DNA of 36,641 bases, from contig NZ_CANRPM010000028.1 in NCBI RefSeq assembly GCF_947632445.1, positions 1 to 36,641 of the forward strand. The letters are read 5' to 3'. Origin of the DNA: an uncultured Bacteroides sp. Its GTDB lineage: Bacteria > Bacteroidota > Bacteroidia > Bacteroidales > Bacteroidaceae. Positions 10,101 through 18,561 of the stretch are shown piece after piece. How positions within the stretch are numbered: the stretch's first letter is position 1; each line of letters starts with the position of its first letter. The notes below the pieces were generated by a model. The model saw only the letters and a list, made by a program, of their open reading frames with translations. It had not been told where the DNA came from and did not search any database. Position numbers and translations under genes: made by a program.

Positions 10101-10301
10101 ACCCATAGCGGTTTCTTTCACCTGCACGCTGACACCTATCAACGGCTCACCATCCGTAGCCGATGTCACAACACCCGTAATGGTCTTGCTTTGAGAAGGA
10201 TTAGCCTGAAGGCTACTGATTGCAGGTACAAGAAACAAAAGTACCCATGCAATGCGGCATAAATGCAGATTTATGCACTTTTCCAAGAATGTTTTTCTCA
10301 T
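7114..10301 (-). pseudogene. SusC/RagA-family TonB-dependent transporter, split by a frameshift
   Basis: Two minus-strand frames together make one SusC-like outer-membrane transporter of about 1063 aa. The first (10301-9501, 266 aa) has a signal peptide, a carboxypeptidase-regulatory-like domain (TITGVVTSATDGEPLIGVSV), a TonB-box-like MLDEVVVVGYG and most of the plug (SIRGLGTVGNSAPLYLIDG). The second (9507-7114, 797 aa) starts exactly where the homology resumes (MLNAKEYMTIMDEQ), has no signal peptide, and ends in the usual terminal beta-strand (TVLFGVNLKF). The first frame runs into TGA at 9503-9501; the second is blocked by an in-frame TAA just upstream. Adding one base near AAGGC (about 9510-9516) restores NVARKGNMLNAKEY, so a lost G is the simplest explanation. 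The overlap ATGCTGA could allow re-initiation, but a barrel without signal or plug should not be exported. It may be a recent pseudogene or a sequencing or assembly error. It is the first gene of the SusCD-1 operon. Confidence 0.9.
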
Positions 10302-10361
10302 ACATTACTTATTTTTAATTTAATAAAGTTATATTGCATTCTTTTACGCCAAAGAACTACA

Positions 10362-10369
10362 CAAATGTA
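10362..10369 (-). promoter_or_regulatory. putative -7 element for the SusCD-1 operon
   Basis: On the minus strand TACATTTG matches the Bacteroides -7 consensus TAnnTTTG exactly and lies about 60 bp upstream of the SusC start. No clear TTTG is seen at the -33 distance, so an activator may be needed. The rest of the 281-bp gap (10302-10582) is AT-rich and holds a short dyad ACCTTTCATTGAAGGT (10523-10538) but no gene. Confidence 0.45.
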
Positions 10370-10582
10370 TGGAAGAACAAGAATAAAATGTCGAGAAATT
10401 GTTACGAAGAGTATATGATTACGTTAATCATGGCTTCCAAGATGTTACTTAAAAAGGTATAATTTGTTTCTATCCCTCCCCTAAACCTTTTGAAAGAGGG
10501 CTATTTGATGAAGTTATTGAATACCTTTCATTGAAGGTTAAGAATATTTTTCATTTTAAAACAGCCTCATCCACATATTCCA

Positions 10583-12148
10583 TTACGGCTTCAGGTTACC
10601 AGCACGAACCTTACGCAACAATGTCTCAAAGTCGAAAACCACTTTAGGATATTGCAAAGCAACATTTTCCTGTTCGTCCAACTTATCCGTCATACGATAC
10701 AACTGCGGTATGCTACTGTTACCTGTCTCAATCTTGGGACCCCATGTTATCATCTTCGGTCCATCATTCGATTCAATGAATTTCCATTCTTTAGTACGAA
10801 CGGAAAGTACATGATTTGACGACTGCTCGATCACACAAGGACGATCGGAACTGTCAGTCCCTAATAAATTACCCAAACGGTCAGAACTATCAGGAGCACT
10901 CCCTTCCGGCAGTTTAGCTCCAATCAATGCTCCCAATGAAGCCATCCAGTCTATCTGAGACATCAACACATCCGACTCACCACCCGCACTGATAGTCTTG
11001 GGCCAACGTACAATACATGGCACCATTGTACCACCTTCGTATGCACTGTACTTGTTTCCTCTAAATGGTCCCGTAGGCTTGTGGTTACCTAATAATTCTT
11101 CTGCCTGATCCAGATACCCGTCATCCACTACCGGACCGTTATCGCTCGAAAGAATAATCAACGTATTGTCGGCAATACCCAGTTCTTCAAGAGTCTGCAT
11201 AATTTGCCCTACACTCCAGTCGAACTGTACAATCGCATCCCCACGCAACCCCATAGACGACTGCCCGCGAAAACGTTCATGCGGAAATCGAGGCACATGC
11301 ACATCGTTCGTGGCAAAATACATGAAGAAAGGTTCATGCTGATGAGCCTTAATGAAACCCACAGCATGTGCAGTAATAGAGTCTGCTATATTTTCATCTT
11401 TCCATAAAGCCTTTCCTCCACCTTTCATAAAACCGATGCGACTGATACCATTGACGATGGACATGTCATGCCCGTGACTTGGTTTCAAATTATAAAGCAA
11501 CTCAGGGTTGTTCTTTCCGGTAGGTTCACCGGGAAAATTCCGAATGTAACTAACTTCAATCGGCGCAAAAGAATCATAATTGGACACCATGCCATTCTCG
11601 ATGAAAACACAAGGCACACGATCGGCTGTGGCGGCCATAATATAATGATAGTCAAAGCCCAAATCATCTAAAGACGATGGTAATGGAGCGTTCCAGTCTT
11701 GCTCGCCAGTCTTCTCACCCAGCCCCAAATGCCACTTACCGAAAGCACCGGTCGTATAACCACAATGGCTGAACATATCGGCTAAGGTATATTGTTCCGG
11801 GCGGATTATCATTCCAGCATTACCGGCAGCCACATCTGTCCCGGGTTTACGCCAGGCATACTCACCTGTAAGCAGTGAATAACGTGAAGGAGTACTGGTA
11901 GCAGCCACCGCATGTGTATTCGTAAAGCGAATACCCTCAGAAGCCAACCGGTTTACATTAGGTGTTTTCACACCTTTCGCCCCATAACATTCCAAATCGC
12001 CATATCCCAAATCATCCGCATAAATAATCACGACATTGGGCTTTTCCCGTTCCAGCACCTTTTTGTTCTTTTTTGGCGCCTCAACTCCCATGACCATTCC
12101 GGCCCACACAGGAGATAATAAAGTAAAAGTTAGAATAGATTGTTTCAT
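10583..12148 (-). CDS. S1-family sulfatase (serine-type FGly)
   Basis: The enzyme would hydrolyse sulfate esters, probably from a glycan, in the periplasm or at the cell surface. The 521-aa protein has an N-terminal signal-like segment, then the sulfatase metal site PNVVIIYADDLGYGD (Asp45, Asp46) and the formylglycine signature STPSR (85-89), in which Ser85 replaces Cys. The serine type needs an anaerobic sulfatase-maturating enzyme, which is not encoded here. Further expected active-site residues are Lys138 and His140 (GKWHLG), His284 (NDVHVPR), Asp336-Asn337 (SSDNGPV) and Lys366 (RGNKYSAYEGG). The family is certain, but the substrate and the S1 subfamily cannot be read from sequence. It lies between the GH3 gene and the SusC gene on the same strand, so sulfated glycan degradation is the likely role of this locus. 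Confidence 0.95.
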   Translation of the reverse strand: MKQSILTFTLLSPVWAGMVMGVEAPKKNKKVLEREKPNVVIIYADDLGYGDLECYGAKGVKTPNVNRLASEGIRFTNTHAVAATSTPSRYSLLTGEYAWRKPGTDVAAGNAGMIIRPEQYTLADMFSHCGYTTGAFGKWHLGLGEKTGEQDWNAPLPSSLDDLGFDYHYIMAATADRVPCVFIENGMVSNYDSFAPIEVSYIRNFPGEPTGKNNPELLYNLKPSHGHDMSIVNGISRIGFMKGGGKALWKDENIADSITAHAVGFIKAHQHEPFFMYFATNDVHVPRFPHERFRGQSSMGLRGDAIVQFDWSVGQIMQTLEELGIADNTLIILSSDNGPVVDDGYLDQAEELLGNHKPTGPFRGNKYSAYEGGTMVPCIVRWPKTISAGGESDVLMSQIDWMASLGALIGAKLPEGSAPDSSDRLGNLLGTDSSDRPCVIEQSSNHVLSVRTKEWKFIESNDGPKMITWGPKIETGNSSIPQLYRMTDKLDEQENVALQYPKVVFDFETLLRKVRAGNLKP

Positions 12149-12177
12149 AAATCATTTATTATAAAGTCATACTAAGC

Positions 12178-12216
12178 ATACCGGAATTTAAGTACCATAG
12201 CTTTTCATTCCGGTAT
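12178..12216. promoter_or_regulatory. 10-bp inverted repeat in the sulfatase leader
   Basis: ATACCGGAAT (12178-12187) and ATTCCGGTAT (12207-12216) are perfect complements separated by 19 nt, just upstream of the sulfatase start and downstream of its likely promoter. With no T-run it is unlikely to be a terminator. A regulator operator or an mRNA leader hairpin is possible. Confidence 0.45.
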
Positions 12217-12288
12217 CTCTATATGTTCTTCTTGCAATGTCATTTCATATCAAAGGCATCAACACTCAATATCTGCATATACAACGGG

Positions 12289-12296
12289 CAAAAATA
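12289..12296 (-). promoter_or_regulatory. putative -7 element for the sulfatase gene
   Basis: On the minus strand TATTTTTG fits TAnnTTTG. It would give a leader of roughly 130 nt that contains the inverted repeat at 12178-12216. The -33 side is a T-rich stretch without an exact TTTG. Confidence 0.4.
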
Positions 12297-12366
12297 GTTT
12301 TTTAAGTAAAAAACACATCCCCTTTTCACCGATTATTTCCGCAGAAGGCAGAAAGAAGAAGGTGAC

Positions 12367-14706
12367 TTATTTGTTAGGAACCGCCCATTTCTTTGTCTCC
12401 GTACAGGCAATATTCAGCACCTGATTACCCGCCTGCATGCAGAAATCGCCCGCCTCAAGCACCCAACGGCCGTCGTAACCCACAAAGCCCAGGTCGGAAG
12501 CTTTCAGCTTCAGCGTGACGGTACGGGTTTCACCCGGCTGAAGCTCGACTTTCTCGAAGGCACGAAGTCGGCGGTTATCGGGGGTTAGCGAGGCTACCAG
12601 GTCGCTGCTGAAGAGCAGGACGCTCTCCTTGCCTGCACGACTGCCTGTGTTCTTCACGTCGACGGTGAAGGTAAGCACGTCGTCGGCCGTAAATTTGGCC
12701 TTGTCCACCCGCAGGTTGCTATAGGCAAAAGTGGTGTAGCTGAGTCCGTAGCCGAAGACCCACTGCACGTTGACCGCCGCATCGTAATTGTAAGCGCCCT
12801 CCATCGGCTTACCGATATGTTCGCATGGTTTGTAGTCGTAGGTCACCAGCGAATGAGGATACTTGGGATAAGTATAAGGCATCTTGCCGCTAAAGTTGGC
12901 GTCTCCTGCCAGCAGATTGGCCAGTGCGTCGCCGCCGTAGTTACCCGGCAGCATGATGTTGACAACCGAACGGGCCAGCGGCTCGATGTCGGCGATGATG
13001 CGCGGGCGACCTTCGCTCAGTATCAGGATAAGGGGCTTGCCCGTTTCGGCCAGGGCCTTCACCAGACGACGCTGGTTGGCTGACAGAGCAAGGTCGTTCA
13101 GATTGCCGGGCGTCTCACAATAAGAATTCTCGCCAATGCAGGCTACAATGTAGTCGGCTTGGGCGGAAGCAGCCACAGTCTTCTCAATTTCGGGCGCATT
13201 CTCTTCCCACCAGTTGCCCTTCTCGTTGTAGGTTACACCCGCTTCATAAATGATGTTTCCGGCCCCGAACTTGTTGATGAAAGCTTCGAGGATGGTATTG
13301 TAAGGTTCGGAGCAGTCTTCAGCATTACTTCCCTGCCAGGTGTACGACCATCCGCCATTGAGACAGCGCATGGAGTTGACGTTCGGACCGAACAGCAGGA
13401 TTTTCTTTCCTTTGGCCAACGGCAGGAGATTGTTCGTATTCTTGAGCAACACCAACGACTCTTCGGCAGCTTGCAGGGCCACGGCGGCATGTTTGTCGCT
13501 GCCAAAGAGCGGATAGTCTTTGAGGTCATAATAGGGCTTCTCAAACAGATTGAGGCGGTACTTCAGGCGGAGCACCCTGCGCACGGCGTCGTCGATGCGG
13601 TTCATAGATACCTCTCCCTCCTGCACCAACTGTTTCAGCAGGATGCAGAAATCCCAGCTATAGGGATCCATCGACATGTCGATGCCGGCATTAATGGCCA
13701 GTTTGATGGCCTCTTTTTTGTCTTTTGCAATGTGGTCGCGGGCATAAAGGTTGTTGATGTCGGCCCAATCGGTCACAATCATGCCGTCCCAATTCAGGTC
13801 TTCCTTCAGCCAACGGGTCAACAATTCATAATTGGCATGGAAAGGCAGGCCGTTGTTCATGGCCGAGTTGACCATAATGGAAAGGGCGCCGTGACGAATC
13901 ATTTCTAAATAAGGAGCAAAATGCTTCTCGCGCATGTCCTGCTCGGTGATGGACGAGGGTGTACGGTCTTTGCCCGACACAGGTACGCCATAGCCCATGT
14001 AATGCTTCATGCAGGCGGCAATGTGGTTGGGGCCGATGTGATTGGGGTCATCGCCCTGAAAACCCAGCACCGACTCGCGTCCCATCTCGGCATTTAGGTA
14101 GCAGTCTTCGCCATAATTCTCCCACATGCGGGGCCAGCGCGCGTCGCGACCCAGGTCGGTGACAGGCGCATACGTCCAGGGGATGCTGCCTGCCTTAGTC
14201 TCATAGGCGGAGATTTCGGCCTCGCGGCGGGTCAGTTCGCGATTGAAAGCCGCTCCCATATTGACGCCCTGCGGAAAGAGGGTACCGCCCCGCGTATAGG
14301 TAGTACCATGTATCTGGTCGACACCATAGATACAAGGAATGCCGATTTCCTCCATTGACTTCTCCTGAATGCACCGGATGATTTCCTGCCACTTCGCTAC
14401 AGACTGCGCCTTGCCTTGGGGAACGTTCAGGATGGAGCCCACTTTATACTTGCCGAAGACTGTGTCGAGCATGGCTTCGCTCAGGCGGAAATCCGCTTCG
14501 CCCTGTCCGGCGTCATGGTTCTGCAGGATATCAATGCTGAGTTCGCACATCTGCCCGATCTTTTCGTCAAGCGTCATTCTCTGCAACAGGCTTTCCACTT
14601 GCTGCTCAATCTTTTCATCTCGAGGGATGGCCGGAGCCATCGGCTGGGCTTCAGCGGCCCATACATTTGCCGCCAGCAACAGCGACAGAGTCCAATGCTT
14701 TTTCAT
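12367..14706 (-). CDS. glycoside hydrolase family 3 (beta-glucosidase-like)
   Basis: This exo-acting glycosidase would release sugars, typically beta-linked glucose or xylose, from oligosaccharides in the periplasm. The start at 14706 ([20 protein letters not shown]) gives a clean Sec signal; the frame also opens at 14745, but that start would lie inside the leader and spoil the signal. The 779-aa protein has the GH3 N-terminal barrel, with KHY at 234-236 and the nucleophile Asp313 in [10 protein letters not shown]. The second domain follows ([15 protein letters not shown]), with [10 protein letters not shown] near the expected acid/base region, and then a C-terminal FN3-like domain ([16 protein letters not shown]). 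Length and order are normal for periplasmic Bacteroides GH3 enzymes. It is transcribed ahead of the sulfatase and SusCD and is the only glycosidase in the locus. Confidence 0.95.
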   Translation of the reverse strand: MKKHWTLSLLLAANVWAAEAQPMAPAIPRDEKIEQQVESLLQRMTLDEKIGQMCELSIDILQNHDAGQGEADFRLSEAMLDTVFGKYKVGSILNVPQGKAQSVAKWQEIIRCIQEKSMEEIGIPCIYGVDQIHGTTYTRGGTLFPQGVNMGAAFNRELTRREAEISAYETKAGSIPWTYAPVTDLGRDARWPRMWENYGEDCYLNAEMGRESVLGFQGDDPNHIGPNHIAACMKHYMGYGVPVSGKDRTPSSITEQDMREKHFAPYLEMIRHGALSIMVNSAMNNGLPFHANYELLTRWLKEDLNWDGMIVTDWADINNLYARDHIAKDKKEAIKLAINAGIDMSMDPYSWDFCILLKQLVQEGEVSMNRIDDAVRRVLRLKYRLNLFEKPYYDLKDYPLFGSDKHAAVALQAAEESLVLLKNTNNLLPLAKGKKILLFGPNVNSMRCLNGGWSYTWQGSNAEDCSEPYNTILEAFINKFGAGNIIYEAGVTYNEKGNWWEENAPEIEKTVAASAQADYIVACIGENSYCETPGNLNDLALSANQRRLVKALAETGKPLILILSEGRPRIIADIEPLARSVVNIMLPGNYGGDALANLLAGDANFSGKMPYTYPKYPHSLVTYDYKPCEHIGKPMEGAYNYDAAVNVQWVFGYGLSYTTFAYSNLRVDKAKFTADDVLTFTVDVKNTGSRAGKESVLLFSSDLVASLTPDNRRLRAFEKVELQPGETRTVTLKLKASDLGFVGYDGRWVLEAGDFCMQAGNQVLNIACTETKKWAVPNK

Positions 14707-14738
14707 GATACTTTGTATTTTATTCTGTTTCTTGGCAG

Positions 14739-14804
14739 AAAGCATCGCTTTACGAGGAGGAAAACGTCGTTTCTCTTAGTGGAAAGCATTGCTTTCGTTC
14801 AGAC
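14739..14804. repeat. 22-bp periodic array E (3 units) in the GH3 leader
   Basis: AAAGCATCGCTTT (14739), AAAACGTCGTTTC (14761) and AAAGCATTGCTTT (14783) stand exactly 22 bp apart. Each core is palindromic or nearly so (AAARCRTYGYTTT), and the downstream halves are loosely alike (ACGAGGAGG, CTTAGTGG). The array lies between the GH3 promoter and its start codon, so it is transcribed as 5' leader. It may be a small relative of the other 22-23 bp arrays or a set of regulator sites. Confidence 0.5.
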
Positions 14805-14806
14805 GC

Positions 14807-14838
14807 CTAATTTACATCGTTTAATCGTCTGTTGCAAA
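14807..14838 (-). promoter_or_regulatory. promoter of the GH3 gene
   Basis: On the minus strand TTTG (14838-14835), a 20-bp spacer and TAAATTAG (14814-14807) match the Bacteroides -33/-7 pattern with one mismatch. Transcription would begin about 90-100 bp upstream of the GH3 start and run through the 22-bp array. Confidence 0.6.
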
Positions 14839-14876
14839 CAAAAGGCCGCGCAATCGAAGAATAATTCATCATCCCG

Positions 14877-14906
14877 TTGAAAATTCGGAGATTATCGGTA
14901 CATTTG
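14877..14906 (+). promoter_or_regulatory. promoter of the small membrane protein gene
   Basis: TTG (14877-14879), a 19-bp spacer and TACATTTG (14899-14906) match the -33/-7 consensus. The predicted transcript start lies about 20 nt before the ATG at 14934. Confidence 0.65.
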
Positions 14907-14933
14907 TCACGTGAAAAAAGAAAGAACACTGCT

Positions 14934-15326
14934 ATGACCCACCGTCTGAACACCAACAAACAATTTATGATAGGCAATGGCATCTTGGCTTTTGCCGTCA
15001 TCTTCGTGGTTGTCCTCTTCGTCTATATGAGCATGCGCCTGCAAAATGACGAAGACCGTCGCTACACCGAACACTATATCGTCTCGCTGGTCAAGGGGTT
15101 TGAAGGAGACTCTGTATCCATTTACCTCAACGACAGCCTGCTGTTGAACAAGACCATCGACCGTGCGCCGTTCGATCTCGAAGTGCAGCGCTTTGCCGAA
15201 GAAAGCGCCCTGATGATCGTAGACAATGCTACGGAAAAAATATCGCTCTTCGAACTGAGTGAAAAGGGAGGAACATACCGTTTCGAAAAGGAAGGGGAAA
15301 CAGTCAAACAGCTCCCCCAAGAATAA
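14934..15326 (+). CDS. small single-pass membrane protein, function unknown
   Basis: This 130-aa protein has an N-terminal membrane helix (about residues 13-33, including GILAFAVIFVVVLFVYM) and a soluble domain of about 95 residues with alternating hydrophobic and charged residues (IYLNDSLLLNKTIDRAPFDLEV), suggesting a small beta-rich domain facing the periplasm. The start at 14934 fits the promoter at 14877-14906; an earlier in-frame ATG at 14877 lies inside that promoter. I do not recognise the family. It converges with the metalloprotease gene at 15336, with 9 bp between the two stop codons. Confidence 0.75.
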   Translation: MTHRLNTNKQFMIGNGILAFAVIFVVVLFVYMSMRLQNDEDRRYTEHYIVSLVKGFEGDSVSIYLNDSLLLNKTIDRAPFDLEVQRFAEESALMIVDNATEKISLFELSEKGGTYRFEKEGETVKQLPQE

Positions 15327-15335
15327 AATCTGTCT

Positions 15336-16064
15336 TTACGACAACGAGGCCGAAAAAGCCTTCAATTCCTGCCTTAACGCCTCGCATCGGCCTCCGGTCA
15401 GACGGTCGAGCATATCCCAAAATTCCGCACTATGGTTCATAATGCGCGTATGCGTCAGCTCGTGCAACAGTACATAGTCGATGAGATGTTGCGGGAGGAG
15501 CAACAAATAATAAGACAGGTTGATGTCCTTGCGCGTGGAGCAGCTGCCCCAACGGCCGGAACTGGAGTTGATTTTCACATCGTGGAAAGGCAAGCCGTGT
15601 TGTTTCGACAAGGCATACAGACGGGGCGGCAACACCTGCTTGGCATTCTTCCGCAAGGCTTCGCCTATCACTTTCTTCAGCCAGGATTGAAGCTTAGGGC
15701 TGTAAAAATCGGTACCTCTTGGACAGAAAATCTGCATCGACCCTAACTCCGAACGTGCCTGAAACTGACGAATATCCCTTTCAACCAACGTCAGTTTGAA
15801 GTGCACGGCGTCAATCCGATAGTTCAAGTCTATCAGCTTTTCGCTTCGTCGCGCCTGTACTTCACGCAGACGGGGACGCAAAGTCTCCAATCCTTTAGCC
15901 ACATCGTCCCATGTCGCTCCCAAAGGCACAGTCACCACAAAACCTCCCTCTACCGCTCGGAATATCATCCGGCGGGCACGAGCGTTGACCCGCACCGCGA
16001 CAGTCCCCAAGTCGGCATCCGTAACCGACTGGCCGGTCATGCATCGTTGTTTGCCTTCCATCAT
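15336..16064 (-). CDS. YgjP-like zinc metallopeptidase (DUF45, M48-related)
   Basis: This is a cytosolic metal-dependent peptidase of the YgjP/DUF45 type; its physiological substrates are poorly known. The 242-aa protein has the zinc motif HELTH at 201-205, a third ligand candidate His211 in the family pattern HTRIMNHSAEFW, and the conserved segment SSSGRWGSCST (167-177). No signal peptide is present. Length is normal. It is a single-gene unit, divergent from the head-GIN gene and preceded on its strand by a hairpin with a T-run at 16244-16295 that would block read-through from upstream. Confidence 0.88.
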   Translation of the reverse strand: MMEGKQRCMTGQSVTDADLGTVAVRVNARARRMIFRAVEGGFVVTVPLGATWDDVAKGLETLRPRLREVQARRSEKLIDLNYRIDAVHFKLTLVERDIRQFQARSELGSMQIFCPRGTDFYSPKLQSWLKKVIGEALRKNAKQVLPPRLYALSKQHGLPFHDVKINSSSGRWGSCSTRKDINLSYYLLLLPQHLIDYVLLHELTHTRIMNHSAEFWDMLDRLTGGRCEALRQELKAFSASLS

Positions 16065-16243
16065 TCTTGTTTATGTCAAGGTTTGTCTGCAAAAGAACAA
16101 ACTTCCGCACAAAGCGCAAAACTTTTGTGCACGAAAACGAACACACTGTCCGATTATGAACAGTAGCCGTTCGCCATTATCATTTATAATCAAGCATTTA
16201 CATTTTTGGTACAGTTCTTGCATCTGTATAAACAGAGAATAAA

Positions 16244-16295
16244 AACAAAAAAAAGACGGCAGCCGTTGCAACGTTCTGCATCGAACTTCCGTCTT
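16244..16295 (-). terminator. hairpin with T-run on the minus strand, in the 5' leader of the GIN gene
   Basis: AAGACGGCAG (16253-16262) pairs with CTTCCGTCTT (16286-16295) with one mismatch; the loop contains the palindrome CGTTGCAACG (16264-16273). Read leftward, the stem is followed by a long T-run, so it should terminate minus-strand transcripts. Read rightward, it is a leader hairpin 40 nt before the GIN lipoprotein start. Confidence 0.5.
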
Positions 16296-16335
16296 AATTA
16301 TAAAACAAAAGAACAACATTTTAACTCCAACGAAT

Positions 16336-17214
16336 ATGAAAAAGTTTACAACGTTTACTTCCATCTTCCTGCTGACAACTGCTTTGAGTGCCTGTGTACA
16401 ACCGTATAACCACCGTTTCAATTCAGGCAGTGACTGGCTGGGCGGTAAGGAAGTCAAAGCAAGCAAAAACTATGTGAACAAACAAATTATGGTAAGCGAC
16501 TTTAACCAGATAGCCGTCGGCGGCAGTCTCGACGTCACTTATACACAGCTATCGGGCAAACCGAAAGTGGAAATCTATACATCGGACAATATTATCAACC
16601 TACTCGATATTTACGTCAAGGACGGCAAGCTAAACCTAAGCTTCAAAAAGAATGTAAAGGTAGCATACAACAAACTGGAAATCCGAGTGACATCAGAAGA
16701 TCTGAATGCAGTCAGCGTAGCCGGATCGGGTGATTTCAATTTCACCAACGGACTGAGAACCGACCATCTGAAGATGAACGTGACAGGTTCGGGCGACATT
16801 ACGGCGGGCGACATACAATGTTCGCAAGGATTTACAGCCCAAGTAACAGGTTCGGGCGACATCGAATGCAAACAGCTGAAAGCAACCGACCTGGACATCT
16901 CCATAACCGGATCGGGTGATTTGAAGATTGAAAACGCTCAGGTTGCGTCAGCCAATGCGAAGGTAGCCGGATCGGGCACCGTAAAAATCAGCGGCAGTGC
17001 CGATAAAGCCAATTATAGTGTAACCGGCTCAGGCGACCTTTATGCCAGCGAATTCAAAGTACAAAGCATATCCGCCAGCGTAGCCGGATCGGGTGACATC
17101 AAATGCCATGCTGTAGCATATCTGAAAGCACGTGTCAGCGGAAGTGGAACCATTGGCTATGAGGGCAATCCTCAGTTGGACTATCCCGAAAAGAAAAAAG
17201 TATATAAATTATAG
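16336..17214 (+). CDS. head-GIN domain lipoprotein (DUF2807)
   Basis: This secreted lipoprotein contains the so-called auto-transporter adhesin head GIN domain, common in Bacteroidetes; the name is historical and its function is not established. The 292-aa protein has a lipoprotein signal (TALSAC, Cys20) and the entry motif DFNQIAVGGSLDVTY (55-69). Eight turns of a V/I-x-GSG-D/T repeat follow at residues 130, 151, 172, 192, 212, 231, 251 and 269. The 18-21 residue step and alternating small and polar residues point to a right-handed beta-helix. The DNA under the repeats is itself repetitive (GCCGGATCGGGTGA variants). It converges with the sigma/membrane-protein operon and is separated from it by two terminators. 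Confidence 0.9.
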   Translation: MKKFTTFTSIFLLTTALSACVQPYNHRFNSGSDWLGGKEVKASKNYVNKQIMVSDFNQIAVGGSLDVTYTQLSGKPKVEIYTSDNIINLLDIYVKDGKLNLSFKKNVKVAYNKLEIRVTSEDLNAVSVAGSGDFNFTNGLRTDHLKMNVTGSGDITAGDIQCSQGFTAQVTGSGDIECKQLKATDLDISITGSGDLKIENAQVASANAKVAGSGTVKISGSADKANYSVTGSGDLYASEFKVQSISASVAGSGDIKCHAVAYLKARVSGSGTIGYEGNPQLDYPEKKKVYKL

Positions 17215-17284
17215 AACTAACAACCAGACCGATAAATTCTCTCGACCTCTGCCTGCCGGCAGACATAAATCTCTTCTAACATGT

Positions 17285-17323
17285 AAAGGAAGGCTTCACC
17301 CAAAGTTGCCTTCCTTTATTTCT
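17285..17323 (+). terminator. terminator of the GIN lipoprotein gene
   Basis: AAAGGAAGGC (17285-17294) and GCCTTCCTTT (17308-17317) form a perfect 10-bp stem with a 13-nt loop, followed by ATTTCTT. Confidence 0.85.
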
Positions 17324-17345
17324 TCATACAGATACACGACATCCA

Positions 17346-17390
17346 TAAAAATAAAGGGACGCTGCATCACGCGGCATCCCAATTATTTTA
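17346..17390. terminator. bidirectional terminator between the GIN gene and the sigma operon
   Basis: GGGACGCTGC (17356-17365) pairs with GCGGCATCCC (17371-17380) with one mismatch and one wobble. It is flanked by AATTATTTTAG on the plus side and TTTATTTTTATG on the minus side. It probably ends the leftward sigma operon. The rest of 17391-17505 is AT-rich with nothing else visible. Confidence 0.65.
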
Positions 17391-17505
17391 GTTAGTTTTT
17401 GTAAGATTTTGAGAGAATTGAAACTTCACAGCCTCAAGTCGTTTTAATAAAGCACACTAACTATTTTTAAAGCAAATGAAAATGTATATTTTAAACAATG
17501 AAAAT

Positions 17506-18000
17506 TCATCTTTTTTCGATCTCCATCTTCTCGTCAACACGAGCCAGACTGTCCATCAGCTCTTTTTCGTGACTATCAGCCGGATTACCCGAAAGTGCCA
17601 CCGAAGGCGCAGACATCTGCTTCTCTATCGTATCAGGCACATCAGAAGAGCCCCCTCCTACATTATTATCGAAAACGGAGTGCTGCATGACATTGCCCAA
17701 CGAAAACATCAACACTATCATCGCAACAGCCTTCAGCAACGGCATGAAACGCGAAGCCAACGTCATGCGACGCGCCTTGACAACAGGCACTTCTATCTGT
17801 GCCAGTACTTTCTGATCGAAATCATCGCCCAAACCTTCCTGCTGTAAGAACTCCTGATATAAGAACAAGTCTCTGTAACGAAGCAAATGCGCAGGCACAT
17901 CTTCATCCCTGAAGAACGAACGGAGCTGTGCTTCTTCCTCTACGGAGGTTTCACACTGCCAATAACGTTCCAATAATTGTTCTATATAGTTAGAGTCCAT
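17506..18000 (-). CDS. single-pass membrane protein, possible anti-sigma factor
   Basis: This 164-aa protein overlaps the end of the ECF sigma gene by 11 bp, the usual place for an anti-sigma factor. The N-terminal part (MDSNYIEQLLERYWQCETSVEEEAQLRSFF) resembles the cytosolic helices of small Bacteroidetes anti-sigma or sigma-associated proteins (WQGETSxEEE pattern). One membrane helix is present at about 85-105 (PLLKAVAMIVLMFSLGNVM). The C-terminal tail is short, polar and without the FecR domain that would receive a signal from a TonB-dependent transporter. The role is inferred mainly from position. Confidence 0.7.
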   Translation of the reverse strand: MDSNYIEQLLERYWQCETSVEEEAQLRSFFRDEDVPAHLLRYRDLFLYQEFLQQEGLGDDFDQKVLAQIEVPVVKARRMTLASRFMPLLKAVAMIVLMFSLGNVMQHSVFDNNVGGGSSDVPDTIEKQMSAPSVALSGNPADSHEKELMDSLARVDEKMEIEKR

Positions 18001-18499
18001 AATTATTTATATCTATAAATTTCTGTTTTACCTTCTGTCTGGCCCTGAACAAGTTTACTTTGACCTGCTCTTCCGTCAACCGTAGGGCAGCGGCTATTTC
18101 TTTATAGCTTTTACCTTCCACGTCACGTAATTGCATAATCAGGCGTTGCTTTTTAGGCAACTCGCCGACTAACCGATGCACCAACTTCAACTGTTCTTTG
18201 TTCACCAACCGATCATACGGGCTTAATACATCGGATGCCTGTTCGGCTTCGGGGGTCAGCTCCACCGTCTGCAAATCTTTCTTCTCACTACGGTCGATAG
18301 CCAGATTGCGGGCCACTGTCAGACAATAGGCTTCTACTGACTTCAGTCCGCCCCACTCGCCCCGCTTGTTCCAGACACGTATCATCGTCTCCTGTACAAT
18401 ATCCTCCGCCTCTGCTCTGTCGAAAGTTATCCGCAGGGCCAGCCGAAAGAGTTTGTCCTTCAGCGGAAGAATGTCGTTACGAAAGTCGATTTTCTGCAT
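17990..18499 (-). CDS. ECF-type RNA polymerase sigma factor
   Basis: This alternative sigma factor directs RNA polymerase to a small regulon. The 169-aa protein has region 2 (LALRITFDRAEAEDIVQETMIRVWNKR, about 17-44) and region 4 with a helix-turn-helix (LPKKQRLIMQLRDVEG, KSYKEIAAALRLTEEQVKV, about 114-150), joined by a linker. Length and layout are those of ECF sigma factors. It overlaps the possible anti-sigma gene by 11 bp and starts 62 bp after argB on the same strand. It may be transcribed from argB read-through or from its own weak promoter (TAACTTTT on the minus strand within the gap). Confidence 0.93.
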   Translation of the reverse strand: MQKIDFRNDILPLKDKLFRLALRITFDRAEAEDIVQETMIRVWNKRGEWGGLKSVEAYCLTVARNLAIDRSEKKDLQTVELTPEAEQASDVLSPYDRLVNKEQLKLVHRLVGELPKKQRLIMQLRDVEGKSYKEIAAALRLTEEQVKVNLFRARQKVKQKFIDINNYGL

Positions 18500-18561
18500 C
18501 TTTTAATGAAAAGACGGTTCAACAGGATAAAAGTTACAGCAGACAGCTGCTTTTTTTCATA

